The notes beneath the pieces were generated by a model. That model was not told the DNA's origin. It worked only from the letters and a program-made list of their open reading frames with translations, and made no database searches. A stretch of DNA of 64,000 nucleotides, taken from positions 322,824-386,823 of the forward strand of contig JAVSML010024356.1 in NCBI GenBank assembly GCA_038503035.1. The letters run 5' to 3'. Position numbers and translations under genes: made by a program. Of this stretch, positions 23,067 to 35,630 are shown piece after piece (position 1 is the first letter of the stretch; each line of letters starts with the position of its first letter). Origin of the DNA: Crocodylus rhombifer. Its lineage: Eukaryota > Chordata > Crocodylia > Crocodylidae.

Positions 23067-24179
23067 GCTTTCGGGCTCTCAAGACTTCGCCCAACTCACC
23101 GCAGCGGCTGCGTTGCCGGCAGGGGAGGCCCGGGCCTCTGCGCTCACTCGAAGCAGGGCAGGTGGCTGGCTGCAATAGAGGCACCCAGACAGCGAAGCCT
23201 GCCTGGCTCCAAGTGCACTCCATCAGCTGCTGGATTTTTTTCAGGTGGGGGTCAAGCTGCTTAATGGAAAATTTCACACACCTTATTCCCCCCTCCCCCC
23301 AAAAAAAGGCGGGGGGGGGGGGCTCAGCTCTTTCTCAGAACAAGAGAACAACAGCCCTCATACCTGTTTTACTGAGAAGCTCCAACAACTTTGGGGCAAA
23401 ATGGGGGTTAAATTTGTGCTCCTGTCAGAAACGTACCTTTAGGATCCTAATGAAAATTGCCCAAATTTGGGCAGGTTGCTAGGCTCTAAGGATCTTAATT
23501 GCACATGCTCAATAGAGATTAATTAGAGTTTGGCTGCTAAAGTCTCCAAGGAGTCCACCTACAGGGAGCAGGCTCTGCACCCTGGCTCCTGCCTGCCACC
23601 AAACTGCCGGCCTGACTGAGTGTGCAGGGGCACAGGAACTGAGCTGTGCAGTCTTGCAGTTTCCCCTCCCACCAGCCTAGATTAGTCACCCAAAGGTGAG
23701 GGCAAAGGGAGAGTTCTCTCTATGTGCAAGGCTCCTCCTACCTCCTGCAGGCACCAAGGCAGCACAGAATGAGGACACAGCCTATTTGAAATTCAGAGGG
23801 ATAGGCAGAGTGCAGGAGAGGAAAATGAAAATAGGGTTGGGGAAGAGGCCTGGGATGAGAAGGGACTGGAAGGGTCAGTGATAAAAAGCCAGAGGGTTAG
23901 GGTTAGGTATGGCAGAACCATGCACACCCAGCCACTAGGATCTCACTGCTTCACATGACACTTTTTTTTCCCTGGCTCAGTACATACGTGGAATGGATGT
24001 ATATTTTATTCTTCATGTTGAAAGTGTGGCCCTTACGCCATGTTTACTGCAGAGTATTCAGACCCCATTCTGAACGTAGAATTACTCATTTTCTCACGGG
24101 TTCTCTATGGTGCTTATCTCAGTAGCATCTAAATGCTTCACCACAACCAACAGCTTTACCTTCACACCCTTTCTCTGCG

Positions 24180-24300
24180 AAGTAATGATGATATTATTCC
24201 CATCTCACAGTTGAGGAACTGAGGCATCAAAACATGTCTCAGGGAATGTAACTCAGTCTGGGGTTTGCCCAGCCTGCCTTAAAGTGGGGTAGGAGGGGTG
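24180..24300 (+). repeat. MIR/L3-like ancient repeat
   Basis: 'attattcccatctcacagtt' followed by 'gaggaactgaggcatcaaaa' matches the well-known 'cccattttacagatgaggaaactgaggca' arrangement of old vertebrate repeats. Confidence 0.6.
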
Positions 24301-25282
24301 GCAGGTGGATTGAAGCACCTTCATATAATGAGGCATAATTGGGCACTTTTAAAGCACTCTGCAGCCATGCATTTCTGGCACAGTACAGCCGTAGAGCACT
24401 TTCAGGGGAGTGATTGTGCAACAAAACATCACTTCTGTCAGTGCCCCTGGTGTCTTTGACTAAAAAAAGTCATGTTTTCCCAATTATTTACCCATTCTCT
24501 GAACTGTCTCCAGTTTAACAGCACACTTAAATTTTGTCCATCTGAGCTGGACACTTCATTCCAGTAGCAGTTATACCAGTGCCCAAAAACTAGATCATAT
24601 AACCTCTTTTGATCACAGCTGGGAATTCAACTTCAGCTGATTATCCATCACGCTCACAAGTCTTTTTGTGACTTAAATATCACATGGAAAATTTTAAGGA
24701 TTTAAAAATTAATTCTAAAAAGTGTATTCAGATTTGGTTTCTCTTTCTCTCTCTCTTTCTCTCCTAAATCAGAAAAATTTGAAATCCGAATCTGACTGAA
24801 AAAAAATTCCTTGCCATTATGACTTCTTAATTTTCCATAAATGTTAATTTAACGTTCTTGGACAAAAAATAGAAGTTGAATATCATATATCAGTAATTTA
24901 AAGGCGAGACAGCTTTACAAGAACATAGTAATTTATAAAAACAAACTCACATTACTGAGGAAAACTTGAGTTATAAGAAATCCCGCTGTTAGAAGTGCAG
25001 TGTTAACACGTTCCACCTTTGCTCAGAAAAAAATTGAAGCAAATCCATCTGTTCATAATGAACTATCAGATCTCACCAGTAAGCATCACACCAGAATATT
25101 TTGCTTGTCTGTTGCTGTGGAAGCTTCAGTCTCTATAGCTGCACCCGAACGATAAAGACGTGCTTTCAAAAACCTGGTTAAAAAGGCACTTAGCCACAGT
25201 AACAGTGTCTTGCCTCAAATGTGTGTGTAAAACTGTAAGTGGAATTAAAATCAAAAGAGCTATGCTTCCTATATCTCCACAG

Positions 25283-25322
25283 ACCAGGGAATTTTTGCTT
25301 GGGATTCACAACAACCAGCGTG
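25283..25322 (+). other. Candidate 40-bp exon on the plus strand
   Basis: 'cttcctatatctccacag' is a good acceptor directly before, and GCGTG/GTAAGC a good donor after, a 40-bp segment that is open (TREFLLGIHNNQR). If real it could be a second exon of a transcript starting at the plus side of the CpG island. Chance is quite possible. Confidence 0.25.
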
Positions 25323-26639
25323 GTAAGCAGGAGGCCAGTCAACAGGAAATTCTGAAAACAGAACTGCAGAACCCTCTGCTGAAGACAGAATATATGCTAT
25401 TCCTTGCAGCCCCACATGAAATGTTTGTGTTAATGTGGAATTCAAAATCTGAAATCTCATGGAAGCTGAACCACTTAAAGACATAGCCTTGCTGAACTGC
25501 AGCTACTCAAAGGGGAAGAGGAAGACCCCACATGTCCTTTGCCTATAGCACAGCAATTAGGGAAATGGCCCCGGAAGTACAGTGGGTGGATACTAGACCT
25601 AGAGTCTGACAAGGTTTGATCTCACAACTCCCATTTCCTAGGAAAGTGCCCTAAACCACCATTCTCTTGGGCATCTAAGAATGCAAAATGAATGTTGCAG
25701 ATGAACAAGGAAGCAAGGAGTGAGACTATAGCCCAGCGAGGAAGGCACTCCTCCCTGAGCACTGGGTTCTGGCCCCTGGGATTGCTTTTTCATTTTGCAT
25801 TAAATAACCATGGAATAAACTGCATTAAAAGAATGGGGAAGTTAAACCATAGCCCAAGGATGTAAATCATAAAAGTTCTGTCCTCTTCCTTCTTACACAA
25901 GGAATGAAAATTAATAATATTGACATGCAGTAATTATTGAACATGGGAGTTAACGCCTCACTGAGCTGAATGGAGCAGTTCAAATTCACAGAAATATTGT
26001 TCAGGGTTCCTTGCAGATTCATCTAGAATCACATCTGCACCTGTACAAGTAGATTCATGTTCCTGAGGTCTTTTTGTAACCATAATAGTTGCAGACCTCT
26101 CCTTTCTTTATTGAAAACAGAGATTCCAGAGAATAAGAGTATAGTTTTAGAGAAGCGCCAATAAGGCATATGGATAGAAACCAGTTGCTTCCTAGCACTG
26201 ACAGCTTGGAATTCACAAATCAGCTTTAACACAGTGGTGTAATTCTACTTTATTTAGAGTTTTTCAGTGTTTTTGGTTACATTCTAAGTTTCTGCACTGA
26301 GTACAAATATGTTATAAAAAGTTCCTTGTGCCAGCTGCTACTACCAATAGTATATGGTCACATCTATATTTTGTCAGATAGGGATGTTCCTTTCCCCTTT
26401 GCTGTTTGTAGTTGTTATATAGCTACCAGTTAAAACTAGTCAAAAGACACGAGTCAACACGCTGTTGAAAAAGGAGCATGTTAAAGAGCACTATAACCCG
26501 ATATCTCTCCTTTCTTGTTTAGCTTCAGCTGTCTCAACATTAACTTTGCAGAGAAAATTGAAATGGCAATGTAATCTAAAGTTAATTTTGTCACTTTAGT
26601 TTCATTTTGCCACAGAAATATGTTTAGCAATTGCAAAAA

Positions 26640-26770
26640 GCATAGGGGGAGTATATCTTTTATTGGGGCAACCATATAGTTGGAAGAAAGGCTAACTATA
26701 TGATTGGTATCAACAAAAGGTATCATCAAAAATAATGCCTCTCACTTCCTGAACTAGCACAGCTACAATA
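26640..26770 (+). repeat. Fragment of the 'tagaccaacacagcta' interspersed repeat
   Basis: 'tatcttttattggggcaacc', 'atagttggaagaaaggcta' and a terminal 'gaactagcacagctacaata' follow the order seen in the family, with strong divergence. Confidence 0.5.
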
Positions 26771-26839
26771 GCATCCCAACCCTACTACATCATGGAGGCT
26801 AGAGAAATTGACTCACTGAGCTGCACACTGTGCTAACTG

Positions 26840-28890
26840 TGGCTAGAGACAGAAGTTATACAAAAACCGGCTTAAGTGATTAGAAACTGGTTTAAGCCTG
26901 TAACAGAACAGAAGTTCAGTGCAGATAAACCAGCTTCAAAATGGCTGAAACTAGTTTAAGATAAACCTGGTTGAATGTAGTATCGGACTTAACTGATTTA
27001 GGTCAGACTGGTTTATGGAATTTCTGTCCCAGAGTCCTTCCGGGTTCAAGTTAAAACAAAGTCCCCAAGCATCCCAGAATGCTTTGCATCCCTGGGCTGG
27101 GCTGTCTGCTTGAGCAGAACAGAGTTGGCTCCACCCCCCTGTTCTCTAGCTGGAGCAGCAAGGGCTGGCTGACAAGGGGGTGGGGGTGGGAAACTTGGTA
27201 GGGGTGCACCAGCCCCTGCCAGACTTTTCCCTGCTGGCATGGAGGGGGCAGAAGCATGGATAGCAGGCTCAGGTGGAGGGGGATTAACCCCCCCCACCTC
27301 CCCTCTCTTACAGGACCCCAGCCAAGGTCTGCCAGGCTTTTCCCCCCTGCTCATGGATCAACATGGTCCAGAGCTCCCAGAACTCCCCTCCCAGGCAGCG
27401 GCCAATCCTGCTGCACCTTCCCAGTCACTGGGGTGGGAGTTTGCTCCTGGCCTGCCACAAATGAAAGGCCAGACTGGGGGGAGGGAGGGGAGCAAAACTG
27501 GCTGCAGGCCCAGGTGGGGATGCACACAGAGCAGAGCAGAGAGGGATCACAGTGGTGGCAGCTCCATCCTGGACATGAACCCTGCAGAGCAGAGGGACCC
27601 AAGCTGGGAGGGGTAGGGAAGGGGCTCGGAGTGCGTGTCCACACTAACCTGGGGCAGAGCCAAGCATGCAGCTGGTGGCCCCTTCTACCCACCTGGCCTG
27701 ATGGTGGCAGGGAAGCCATAGGATGCCTGGTCCCTAGTACAAGGCTGTGCTACACCTCCACTCGATAGGGCAAGAGTGAGCAAGGCGAGCCCAGCTCAGC
27801 ACCTGGGGGATGGCAGATCAAGGCTGAGGCTATCCAGTGAGTGCTGTGCAGTAGTAGAAGACACAACCAGCTCCTCACCACCTGGGGAGCCCTCATGCTC
27901 ATTTGCCTTGGAGTCTGTGAAGGAGCCTGGTGCCTGGCTTGGCTCAGCTCAGCCTCAAGCATCACACTGCCTAGTTTCTTGGCACTTCCTGCTGGGCTGA
28001 AACCGCACCATGTGGGAGGCTGGGGCTGGGGCTGGGGCTGGCCTGGATGCCTCTCTCCAGCAGGTAGAAGAGGCCACTGGACAGGAGTTGCTCTCCCAGC
28101 TGCATGCTTAGCTCAGTTTGGCTCTGCGTTAGGCTAGCACAGACACACATACCAGCCCTTCCCCACCCCCCACCTCTGCTCAGTGGGGCTTACATCCCGA
28201 ATGGAGCTTGTGCCACTGCGATCCCTCTGTGCTCTCCCTCTGTGTGTGCCCCACCTGAGCTTGGGGCTGGTTTCACTCCCCTCCCTCCCCCTGATCCAGC
28301 CTTTGCTCCTGGGCTGCCTCAAGAAACACCCCCCACAACTGCCAGGAAGGCACAGAAGGATCCCGCCCCTGGCTGGGAGGGGGGGTTTTGGGGGTCCCAG
28401 GCTGCGTTGAGCCATGAGTAGGGAGAAAAAGTTGAGCAGACCCTAGCTGTATCCCCATGCTGGTGGGAGAGGGGAGGCAGGGGGGTTTAATTCCCCTCCC
28501 TCCACCCCTTTACTGCATGGGCCCCTGGCTGGCCACAACCCCTGCCACTCAGGGAGAAGCCTGGCAAGGGCTTCTTTCCCCTGCCCCACAAACACCTTGG
28601 CTGAGGCCCCCGCAGGTCAGGGTGGGGGTTTAAATGTCACCCCAATCATACTCAGCCTGCCAGGGCCTCCACCCCCAGCTCAGCTTCCCTCCAGCCTTTG
28701 GGCCATTGAAGGAGGAAAAGGAGGGCTCGCTGTATCACCCCCAGCTTCTAGCCTGAGCCACTGTGGGCATGTGGCTACATTTCCAGAATCAAAAGTGTGT
28801 CTATTCACTTGGTTGCTGGTTCAGCCTACACAGGTTAAAACTAACCTGCAAAGATTGTATCAATTCAGGCTTCGGCTTTTTGACTGTCTA
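26840..28890. mobile_element. About 2-kb fold-back element with long GC-rich inverted arms
   Basis: The left arm (about 27170-27640) and right arm (about 28130-28600) are inverted copies. For example 'ggggagggaggggagcaaaa' on plus corresponds to 'ggggagggaggggagtgaaa' on minus, and 'agagggatcacagtgg' to 'agagggatcgcagtgg'. Reading frames on opposite strands (27239-27616 plus, 28134-28415 minus) give related peptides for that reason. Outer AT-rich ends (acaaaaaccggcttaagtga on the left, caaaaagccgaagcctgaat as reverse complement on the right) also pair. No transposase is visible. Exact termini and target duplication are not resolved. Confidence 0.65.
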
Positions 28891-28899
28891 TACTTAACT

Positions 28900-29285
28900 T
28901 TCATATTGTGGGAGCTATGCACCAGGTGGGCTCTCTAGGACCTCTACTGTCTAGGCAGTGAAGTTTCCCTACCATGCAGTCAAGGCAAGGACCTCCCCCC
29001 AATCCTGCAACTGCATGGGCAGCACAAGCCCCCACTGCTCAGAAGAACACCCACCCACCTGTCATGCCACCACATGTACAATACAAATTCTGTCCCCCCT
29101 ATCCTGTGCTACCATTTGGACAGCAGGCTCACAAGGCTCCCTCCAACTGAGCTGCCATGCTCCAGAGACCCTAGCCACAGGAGCAGTGGGAACAGTGGCA
29201 GTTGTGCAGAAGCCTTGGGTTCCACATTAATCCCTCGTAGGCCAAATGCAACTCATGGGCCACCAGTTGGACTGCCCTGTGTTAG
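28900..29285. repeat. GC-rich repeat fragment ending in a hAT-like terminus
   Basis: The block ends 'gggccaccagttggactgccctg', the general shape of hAT 3' ends that begin CAGGGCAGTCCAAC in reverse complement. I could not find its left terminus; it may begin near 28950. ORFs inside are compositional. Confidence 0.35.
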
Positions 29286-30524
29286 AATTGGAGTTGAACT
29301 ATTTGGAGGAAAGATGGGACAAATGGATTGAACTGATTTAAAAGGAATAATTGATATACTGTATAACAGTATGCAATATTTACCCACAAATTATTCTTAC
29401 TCAACTTCACCATAATATTTTATTGGCATCTACACTTTATTACTTCTGAGATAAGAAAGCAGTGTGTATTCTCAACAGTTCCGTTTGCCTTTAAGTAGTA
29501 CTAAATGCTCCGGTGTAGAATTCCTGGGTCAGCTTCTAGACCTTGCTCTGATCCTGCTGAAACTATTTGAATCCTGCAAGGAGACAGGAAAGAAATCACC
29601 AAATACAGGGCATCTTGGCACCTATTTAATTGTCCAGTGCTACCCTAATCTTTGCACATTCTAGAATAAAATGTTTGCCAAGAGCAGGCAAAGGAGAAAG
29701 AGTGCTGGAGGGGATGGGTCTATAGCTCTGAGCTCCTCAAGGCTAATGGGCAGCTGTGCAAGTCATAGGTGAGGGTGGAGGGTACCATAAGCATATTGCT
29801 TGACCCGTTAAAGCCTAGAATTCATAAAGCCATTTTCTGCTCTCATTTGTTCCTTCTATATTGCACCTTTCAGGAGACACATCACAGAATCTTGAACATT
29901 GTTTGCTAAACTCTCCTCTTGTCATTTCTTTGTTTGATACTAATCTTCCATTCTGCTTTACAAAATTCAGGATTTGACAAAGTGGTTCTATTTCCTTTCA
30001 GACAAATAATTGTCTAGGAAGGAGTCTGGCACTCAAAAATTGTTGTGCTACATTATATTCAATTCTACCTCCAGATACTACTTAGTATCTAGCAAATAAA
30101 GGCTATTAAAATGATGGAGACCCATTTCTCATGGCAGCTCTGGAAGGAAAGGTAACTGCTTTTTTTGCGTTTCAGGTATGAAGAAGGATTACATTCATAT
30201 GTAGAAAACTGCCAAATTGCCTGTCAATCAGTAGACCTAGAAAAAGAGGGATGTCATCCTAACTTTAATTGAGGATTCTATTAGAAACAACCCATATATT
30301 TTAAGATAAAATTCAGTGCTTTGTTAAAGTCACTATATTGGCCTGTAACATTTTTACTAAGACTGTGCCTAATTTCCTGTGTGCCTAATATGCAAAGTCT
30401 GGAATAATTTGGTAAATTCCTAGTGGCCTGAAATCTCAGTAAGGTGTTTGGAACTATGACATCTTCCCTATGTAAATAGATATCTTTACTACAGCCTTCT
30501 CTGTTTTTTGTTACATATACAATA

Positions 30525-30551
30525 CATACATACATATATAGACACACACAT

Positions 30552-30592
<41 letters not shown>

Positions 30593-30620
30593 AAACATAC
30601 ATACATATATATATATAGTA
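30525..30620. repeat. Compound (CA)n/(TA)n microsatellite
   Basis: Mixed ACATAC, (CA)n, then (TA)n, then CATA repeats. The 151-residue minus-strand ORF at 30281-30736 runs through it and reads as repeated tyrosine, isoleucine and cysteine-valine, so it is not a gene. Confidence 0.9.
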
Positions 30621-30964
30621 AATCTACACAGCCCCCACTCATATATACATAACCTCCCGTTCTTTAAAGGATGTAGTAAGTGAATAAACCTTCTACACGT
30701 GTGAGTAATATTGCTGAATATTGAAGAACCATGCATTAGTTTAGCCTTAAATCTCAGAAGATTGTAAACAGGTCACCAAAGGCAAGAATGCTATCGTCTC
30801 TCCAAGTCATAAGCCAGATAACACAAAGAGTGCAAAAAGCCAAGGCTATGTGCATAAAACTCATACGGCAAAAGATGCTAAGATACATTCATATTCTTAA
30901 GGAACATATTATTTATTAAAGCAGATTCTGATTGAAACTGGACCTTGCATTTTTTAAAGTGTTT

Positions 30965-31110
30965 TAGGGCTTAGAAAATAGTGCTAGGCCCTGTACAAAT
31001 GCAGAAGGAGAAGATAATTCCTACCCTAGAAAGGTTATGATCTAGGCATGAGGCAAAGGACAACAGGTGGATATAACAGACAGATACAAAAGACAAATGG
31101 GAAGAGAAGG
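30965..31110 (+). repeat. L3/MIR-like ancient repeat
   Basis: 'gtgctaggccctgtacaaat' followed by 'attcctaccctagaaaggtt' and 'atgatctaggcatgaggcaa' follows the 'gcgctgtacaaacac...tccctgccc...gagcttacaatctaa' pattern of old vertebrate repeats. Confidence 0.55.
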
Positions 31111-34100
31111 AAACAATAAAAGCAGCCTGGTTGGCATGCTCGGCAGTCATCTTAGCATACCAGCTGCCTGACAATTGTTGAGTCTGCCTGCATTATTGGT
31201 AGAGACTAGAGTTTAGCAAACAATTAAAAACTTCAGATAATTAAACTTTAAAACATCAGGCCTCCTCAAGAAAGTTATTTGGCAAATATTGTAATATTAG
31301 CCATAGGTGGTCTGTTCTGTGACAATTCTCTCATGTTTCAAGTTAGGCACATGCTTAAATACTTTGCTGATTCAGAGCCCTATTGACAAATTTAACATAG
31401 ATGCTTTAATTTATCTATTTACTTGAGTAAATATGTTAAATCTGGTCTTGGTAAATTATTAAGAAACATGATAAACACTGAGGGATTTGGTATGCAGTGC
31501 AAAAACATCTCGTAGTAGATTTATTTTCCACTTAGAAATGTACACTTTTATTCAAGTAGAGATCATTTTCCCCAACTTGCTTTCTAGAGGCACAATGCTT
31601 AACATTTTTGCTATTAGGAAAAAAAACTATCCAGAAAATAAAAGTTCCATTATAAGTTTCAGTATCTTGAAATATAGCAACTCATTGTTTTCAAAACAAA
31701 GCAGCTTTGCATACAGGAGAACAAGATTTGTTAGAAATGATTTGGGATATATCCTCTCTTTAGTGATACAAAACATCCAGTTTTCTTTTAAATTCTTCAG
31801 TGATGAAACAGGAGCCATAAATATAGAAGATTAAAAGGTGGATTATAAAGTGTACAATAAGATCTCCAATAAGGTCTTTGATTGTATCTTAGCATCTAAT
31901 TGTACATGATAATAGTCATGAATCCCCATAACATGCATTTTTACATGTTTATTTCTAAATATAAAAAGCTTAATTTGGTTTCAACAGTGATTTTCTACAC
32001 AGGGTGAGAACTACTTTACAAAAAATAATATTGCAGTTTATAAACTACTTGCAGTGAAAGTAGCAAAAAATCACGAGTGATTTATTAAATGGACTTTAGC
32101 TTTTTGTTTCCACAAACTGACTCTGTCCATTCTCTTTCAGTAATTTTTACAGTAGGTGGTTTTTTCTTAATTTATTAAATCTTAATCTACTGTTTGCTCA
32201 TGAAGAGTTTATGAATTGACCATGTTTTTTGCATAATGAATCAGCAAATATTCACAAGTCACATGGTATTGTTTCTGTTCATCTGCTGATGTCTAAGCAA
32301 GCGAATATAAGTTGCAATCTGGTTTCTTCTGTGAAGAATACTAAATAGTAAAGGCTAGTGAATAAACAAAGAATAATGAAAGAAGGTCAAATATACATTC
32401 ATTAGAAACTATCTTCCAGTTATTGACCCGAGTTATTTCACAACCACAAAACTACTTTGTCAAGAAGCAGAATGAGCAAACAATAGCCAGGAGTGTAGAA
32501 AAGATCATAAATAGGGAGCAGTAAGTACACCCAAATGAAGTAAATCTTCCTAATCCACATGAGTGAAACAGGAAAATCAAGTAAGATGGCAAATTGCAAG
32601 CAATGGAATGAGAACAAGCACAAGAAGAATCCCTAATTTATACTATACATCTTCAGAAAGAGTATTGTTATTTTCTCTGAATACCATACTCCAGAACACA
32701 TTACCCTTGTAGATGCATTCATCAGTGACAAAGTGATATACTGGTTCTGAAGATCTGCACATACATAGTATCAACCAACTATAGTTTCACTCATTACAAC
32801 AAAACACAGAAATCATAGCAGGAAAACAATGTTATCAAAGATGGAAGAGAAAATTGGTAAAGATAAATTGTTTGAAGATAAAACTCTAATGACAAAAACA
32901 TTTTCAAAGATATTTTTCGTATTTGAATGCAAAATGATATCTTGGTCAATATAGTAGGAAATTCTGGAAATTAAATGAAAAAGGAAGTGGCACTGGAAAT
33001 GGAAGATTTTTTTTTTTTTTTAAATATTCTTCATAACTTATTTCACATACACTAGACCTACATAAAAGTCAGATAACCATTAGTAAATATCCAGGTAACT
33101 ATAGTCAAAGGTAGCATCACTGAATTATTATGGCAACTAAGGGAGTTTACTGCAAAAATAAGAGCTACTGAATTGTTGAAAAAGCTCTTCAAAATACTTT
33201 TTATATACATGTTTATAGAATTGTTAGCACAATGGGGTTCCAACCTTAGTATGCTCCTGTAGGTTCTGCTATATTGAAAATAATAAAACACTGATTTCAT
33301 TTTCACCACCCAAGTAATCTGAAGCCAGTGATAAATTAATTAGAAAATAGTGTAGAAATTGAATTAGGTTTTCCTTCATTGCAATAATGGTGGTACTTTT
33401 AAAACTTCTACTGGAGATAAGAAAATTAAATGCTATATAGTATTCTGTAAATGTATTACTCACCTTATGAACTCTGGCAGAACACATACAAGTAGAAAGG
33501 AATCCTGCCCCTCCTCAAATTATTTCTGTAACTCTTGCTTACAAAAAGAATACTTCTTTGTATTTCTGGTGTGACTGGTTTACATGTAGGAAGGCAGAAT
33601 GTTGCATCAAAAACCAGTCCTGCGTGCCAGAGATCGTTTTGTATGACACGTCTTATTCTTTATGTGTTGTTCTTGTCCTTCTCTCTCTGAATAGGTTGAT
33701 ACAAAAATTACAGAATTTCTGTGGAACTGAAATTAGATATTGACATATCTTCATCCATCTATGCTATGGTCTCTGTCTTGTAGTCAACTGAATTTTTCCT
33801 TAATTACTATTGATATTGTATCAACATAATTAGATATTACAGATATTTAACTGCCAAAAACATGTTACAGCAAGTGTTCCTTCAAGTGGGGTGATATGAG
33901 TCTACCAGTCTACTGCATCATTCCATCATTATACCAATTAGACTAACACTAAATACAAATATACAGATAAAAACTTTGTGCTGCTGGGCCTGGAAAGTAA
34001 GCTGTGTCTGGACCATCCTATAGTCCATGGCCTTAATCAACACCCCCTGCCCCCCAGCTTTTCAAATTATGTTAAGATTTCGGGATTCTAAATCTAAGCC

Positions 34101-34759
34101 TGAATTTTACAGCTCCAGTACATCTCCAGTGATTGTAGGAGGCACTTGATAATTGAGGAAAGCAGATGAACAAAAGAGAAGAGATGGATGGGTTTACAGG
34201 CACAAATGAGTGGGCAGGACTGATGATGCAGATGGATAAAGGAGAAGAGGAAACTAGTGATGTTGAAATTTAATGTATGTGTGCAAGGGGGAAGAAGTAA
34301 CAGGAATACACGAGTGCTCACGAAAATGCATGAAAAAGTTGAGTGTGCCCTCCAGCTGCTTTACATACATCTGGCAATGTACACACTATGTAAACAGATT
34401 ACATTGCAAGTGAACTCCAGTTCCTTCGCCTCATTTGGGAGTGGCACTGTACAGCCAAAGGACATTGATTAATCTGGCTTTAAAAGTTAAGAGGATTTAA
34501 AATTGATGTTTCATATCTTCAACTCATTAGATATATCACATGGTACTATTCTCCTAGTTAAAGATCACTTAGGAATTTTTTTGTTCTAATTAAAAAACAG
34601 GAACATTTCCAGATATAATCAACATTAACAGAGAAGACTGAGTGTCCGTATATGTAGAATAAAAAGAGACTCCAGAGATGTTACAAATTACTTTTTAAGC
34701 CATCCTTAGAAACCCAGAAAATTCAGAGCTGAGAGCTGTAATTTAAGACACATTAAGTA

Positions 34760-35000
34760 AGGGGTGTCTAACTCACCCTATGCTCCAGACTGGATCTGGT
34801 CTGAGAAATGGTGTGGCTGCAGAGGGGCTGGCAGTGGCTACAGATCCAGCTCTGGGTGTGTAGTGGCAGTGGCAAGACCGGTGATGGCAAAGCAAACAGC
34901 TTCACGCTAAACAGCCAATTGCTGTGATGGTGGCAATAGGTCTAGTGGCCCCAAGGCAGACAGGGCTGTCAGTGCAGACCACACTTGCCCTCCTGGCACC
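34760..35000. repeat. Truncated hAT-like repeat abutting CR1
   Basis: 'aaggggtgtctaactcaccc' resembles a hAT left end. The GC-richer block runs up to the CR1 3' end at about 35013 without a matching right terminus, so CR1 may have inserted into it or it may be a truncated copy. Confidence 0.35.
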
Positions 35001-35244
35001 AAAGTCCAAGTCAGTTTCATAGTTGGTAGGGTCGGAAAGGACCTAAGCAGGTCATCAAGTCTGGCCCCCCGCCATGGGCAAGAAAGGATGTTGCAGTCAA
35101 ACAACCCCAGCTAGGTGATTGTCTAGCCTCCTTTAGAAGATCCCCAACATACGGGCGAGCACTACTTCCCTTGGAAGTTGGTTCCAGCTCCTAGCCACCC
35201 TGACTGTGAAATAGTGCCTCCTGATGTCTAGCCTGAATCTACTA

Positions 35245-35630
35245 TAGGAGTAAATTTAGTCAGGCTTCTGGCCTACTTGACTAGAAAAACAGGCAGAGAC
35301 CAGAAGTGCTGATACTGCTTATTTCAGTTCCATGTTTTGAGATAAGAAATCTTGCATGTCTTATCACCCTATGCACAGAAGTCCAATTAACTAAACTTGT
35401 TTTAGTTTCTCCAAGGTTGTATTTTTCTTCTCTCTTTATCTGTCTTAAGTATAAAAATGCTTGAAAACTTAGAAAGGAGGAGGATTCCTTTGAAACACAC
35501 AAGTGGGTGATTCCCTTTGCTGTATGAAATCTTCCCTGTGATCACAGTATAGCCCTAAATAAAGAAAAGCTGGCTCTGTCAGCTCTGATTCAACCACAAT
35601 GCGAAGTTTGATTTCTTCCACATTACTCTC
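35245..35630. other. About 380-bp insertion inside the CR1 3' region
   Basis: Alignment by eye with the CR1 copy at 56203-56660 shows that 'tgatgtctagcctgaatcta' (35222-35242) should be followed directly by 'cagcttatggccgttattcc' (35632). Roughly 385 bp of unrelated AT-rich DNA intervene. I see no inverted termini or clear duplication, so its nature is unknown. Confidence 0.7.

Larger units (their letters stand above)
21380..23230. promoter_or_regulatory. CpG island promoter
   Basis: About 1.8 kb of very GC- and CpG-rich DNA stands out from AT-rich flanks. It contains several GC boxes (for example ggggcggg near 22130), a CCAAT box at about 22817 (aaagccaatgg), a GCCGCCATGTT site matching the YY1 core at 22253-22265, and CCGGGC-type tandem runs near 21835-21860. 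No TATA box is evident. Consensus splice donors leave the island on both strands. The many long ORFs here (up to 269 residues) overlap on all frames and reflect low stop-codon density. The island marks the start of at least one broadly expressed gene, which I could not name. Confidence 0.9.
23231..26835. other. Mostly unique AT-rich DNA upstream of the island
   Basis: Contains an A7/G13 run at about 23300-23325, two TTAGGG-type units at 23894-23907, and a CT-rich tract at 24743-24766. A MIR/L3-like remnant lies at 24180-24300 and a MIR-like remnant around 25560-25770. A possible 40-bp plus-strand exon at 25283-25322 is listed separately. No protein-coding gene is recognised. Confidence 0.4.
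29290..34755. other. Long AT-rich stretch with few recognisable elements
   Basis: Apart from the microsatellite at 30540-30620 and an old repeat at 30965-31110, I see nothing firm. ORFs (up to 151 residues) are chance frames, one of them read through the CA/TA repeat. Composition is typical intergenic DNA. Confidence 0.4.

Noticed and set aside
23894..23907. Two TTAGGG-type units (interstitial telomeric repeat)
   Set aside because: Only about two units, which is expected by chance in a window of this size.
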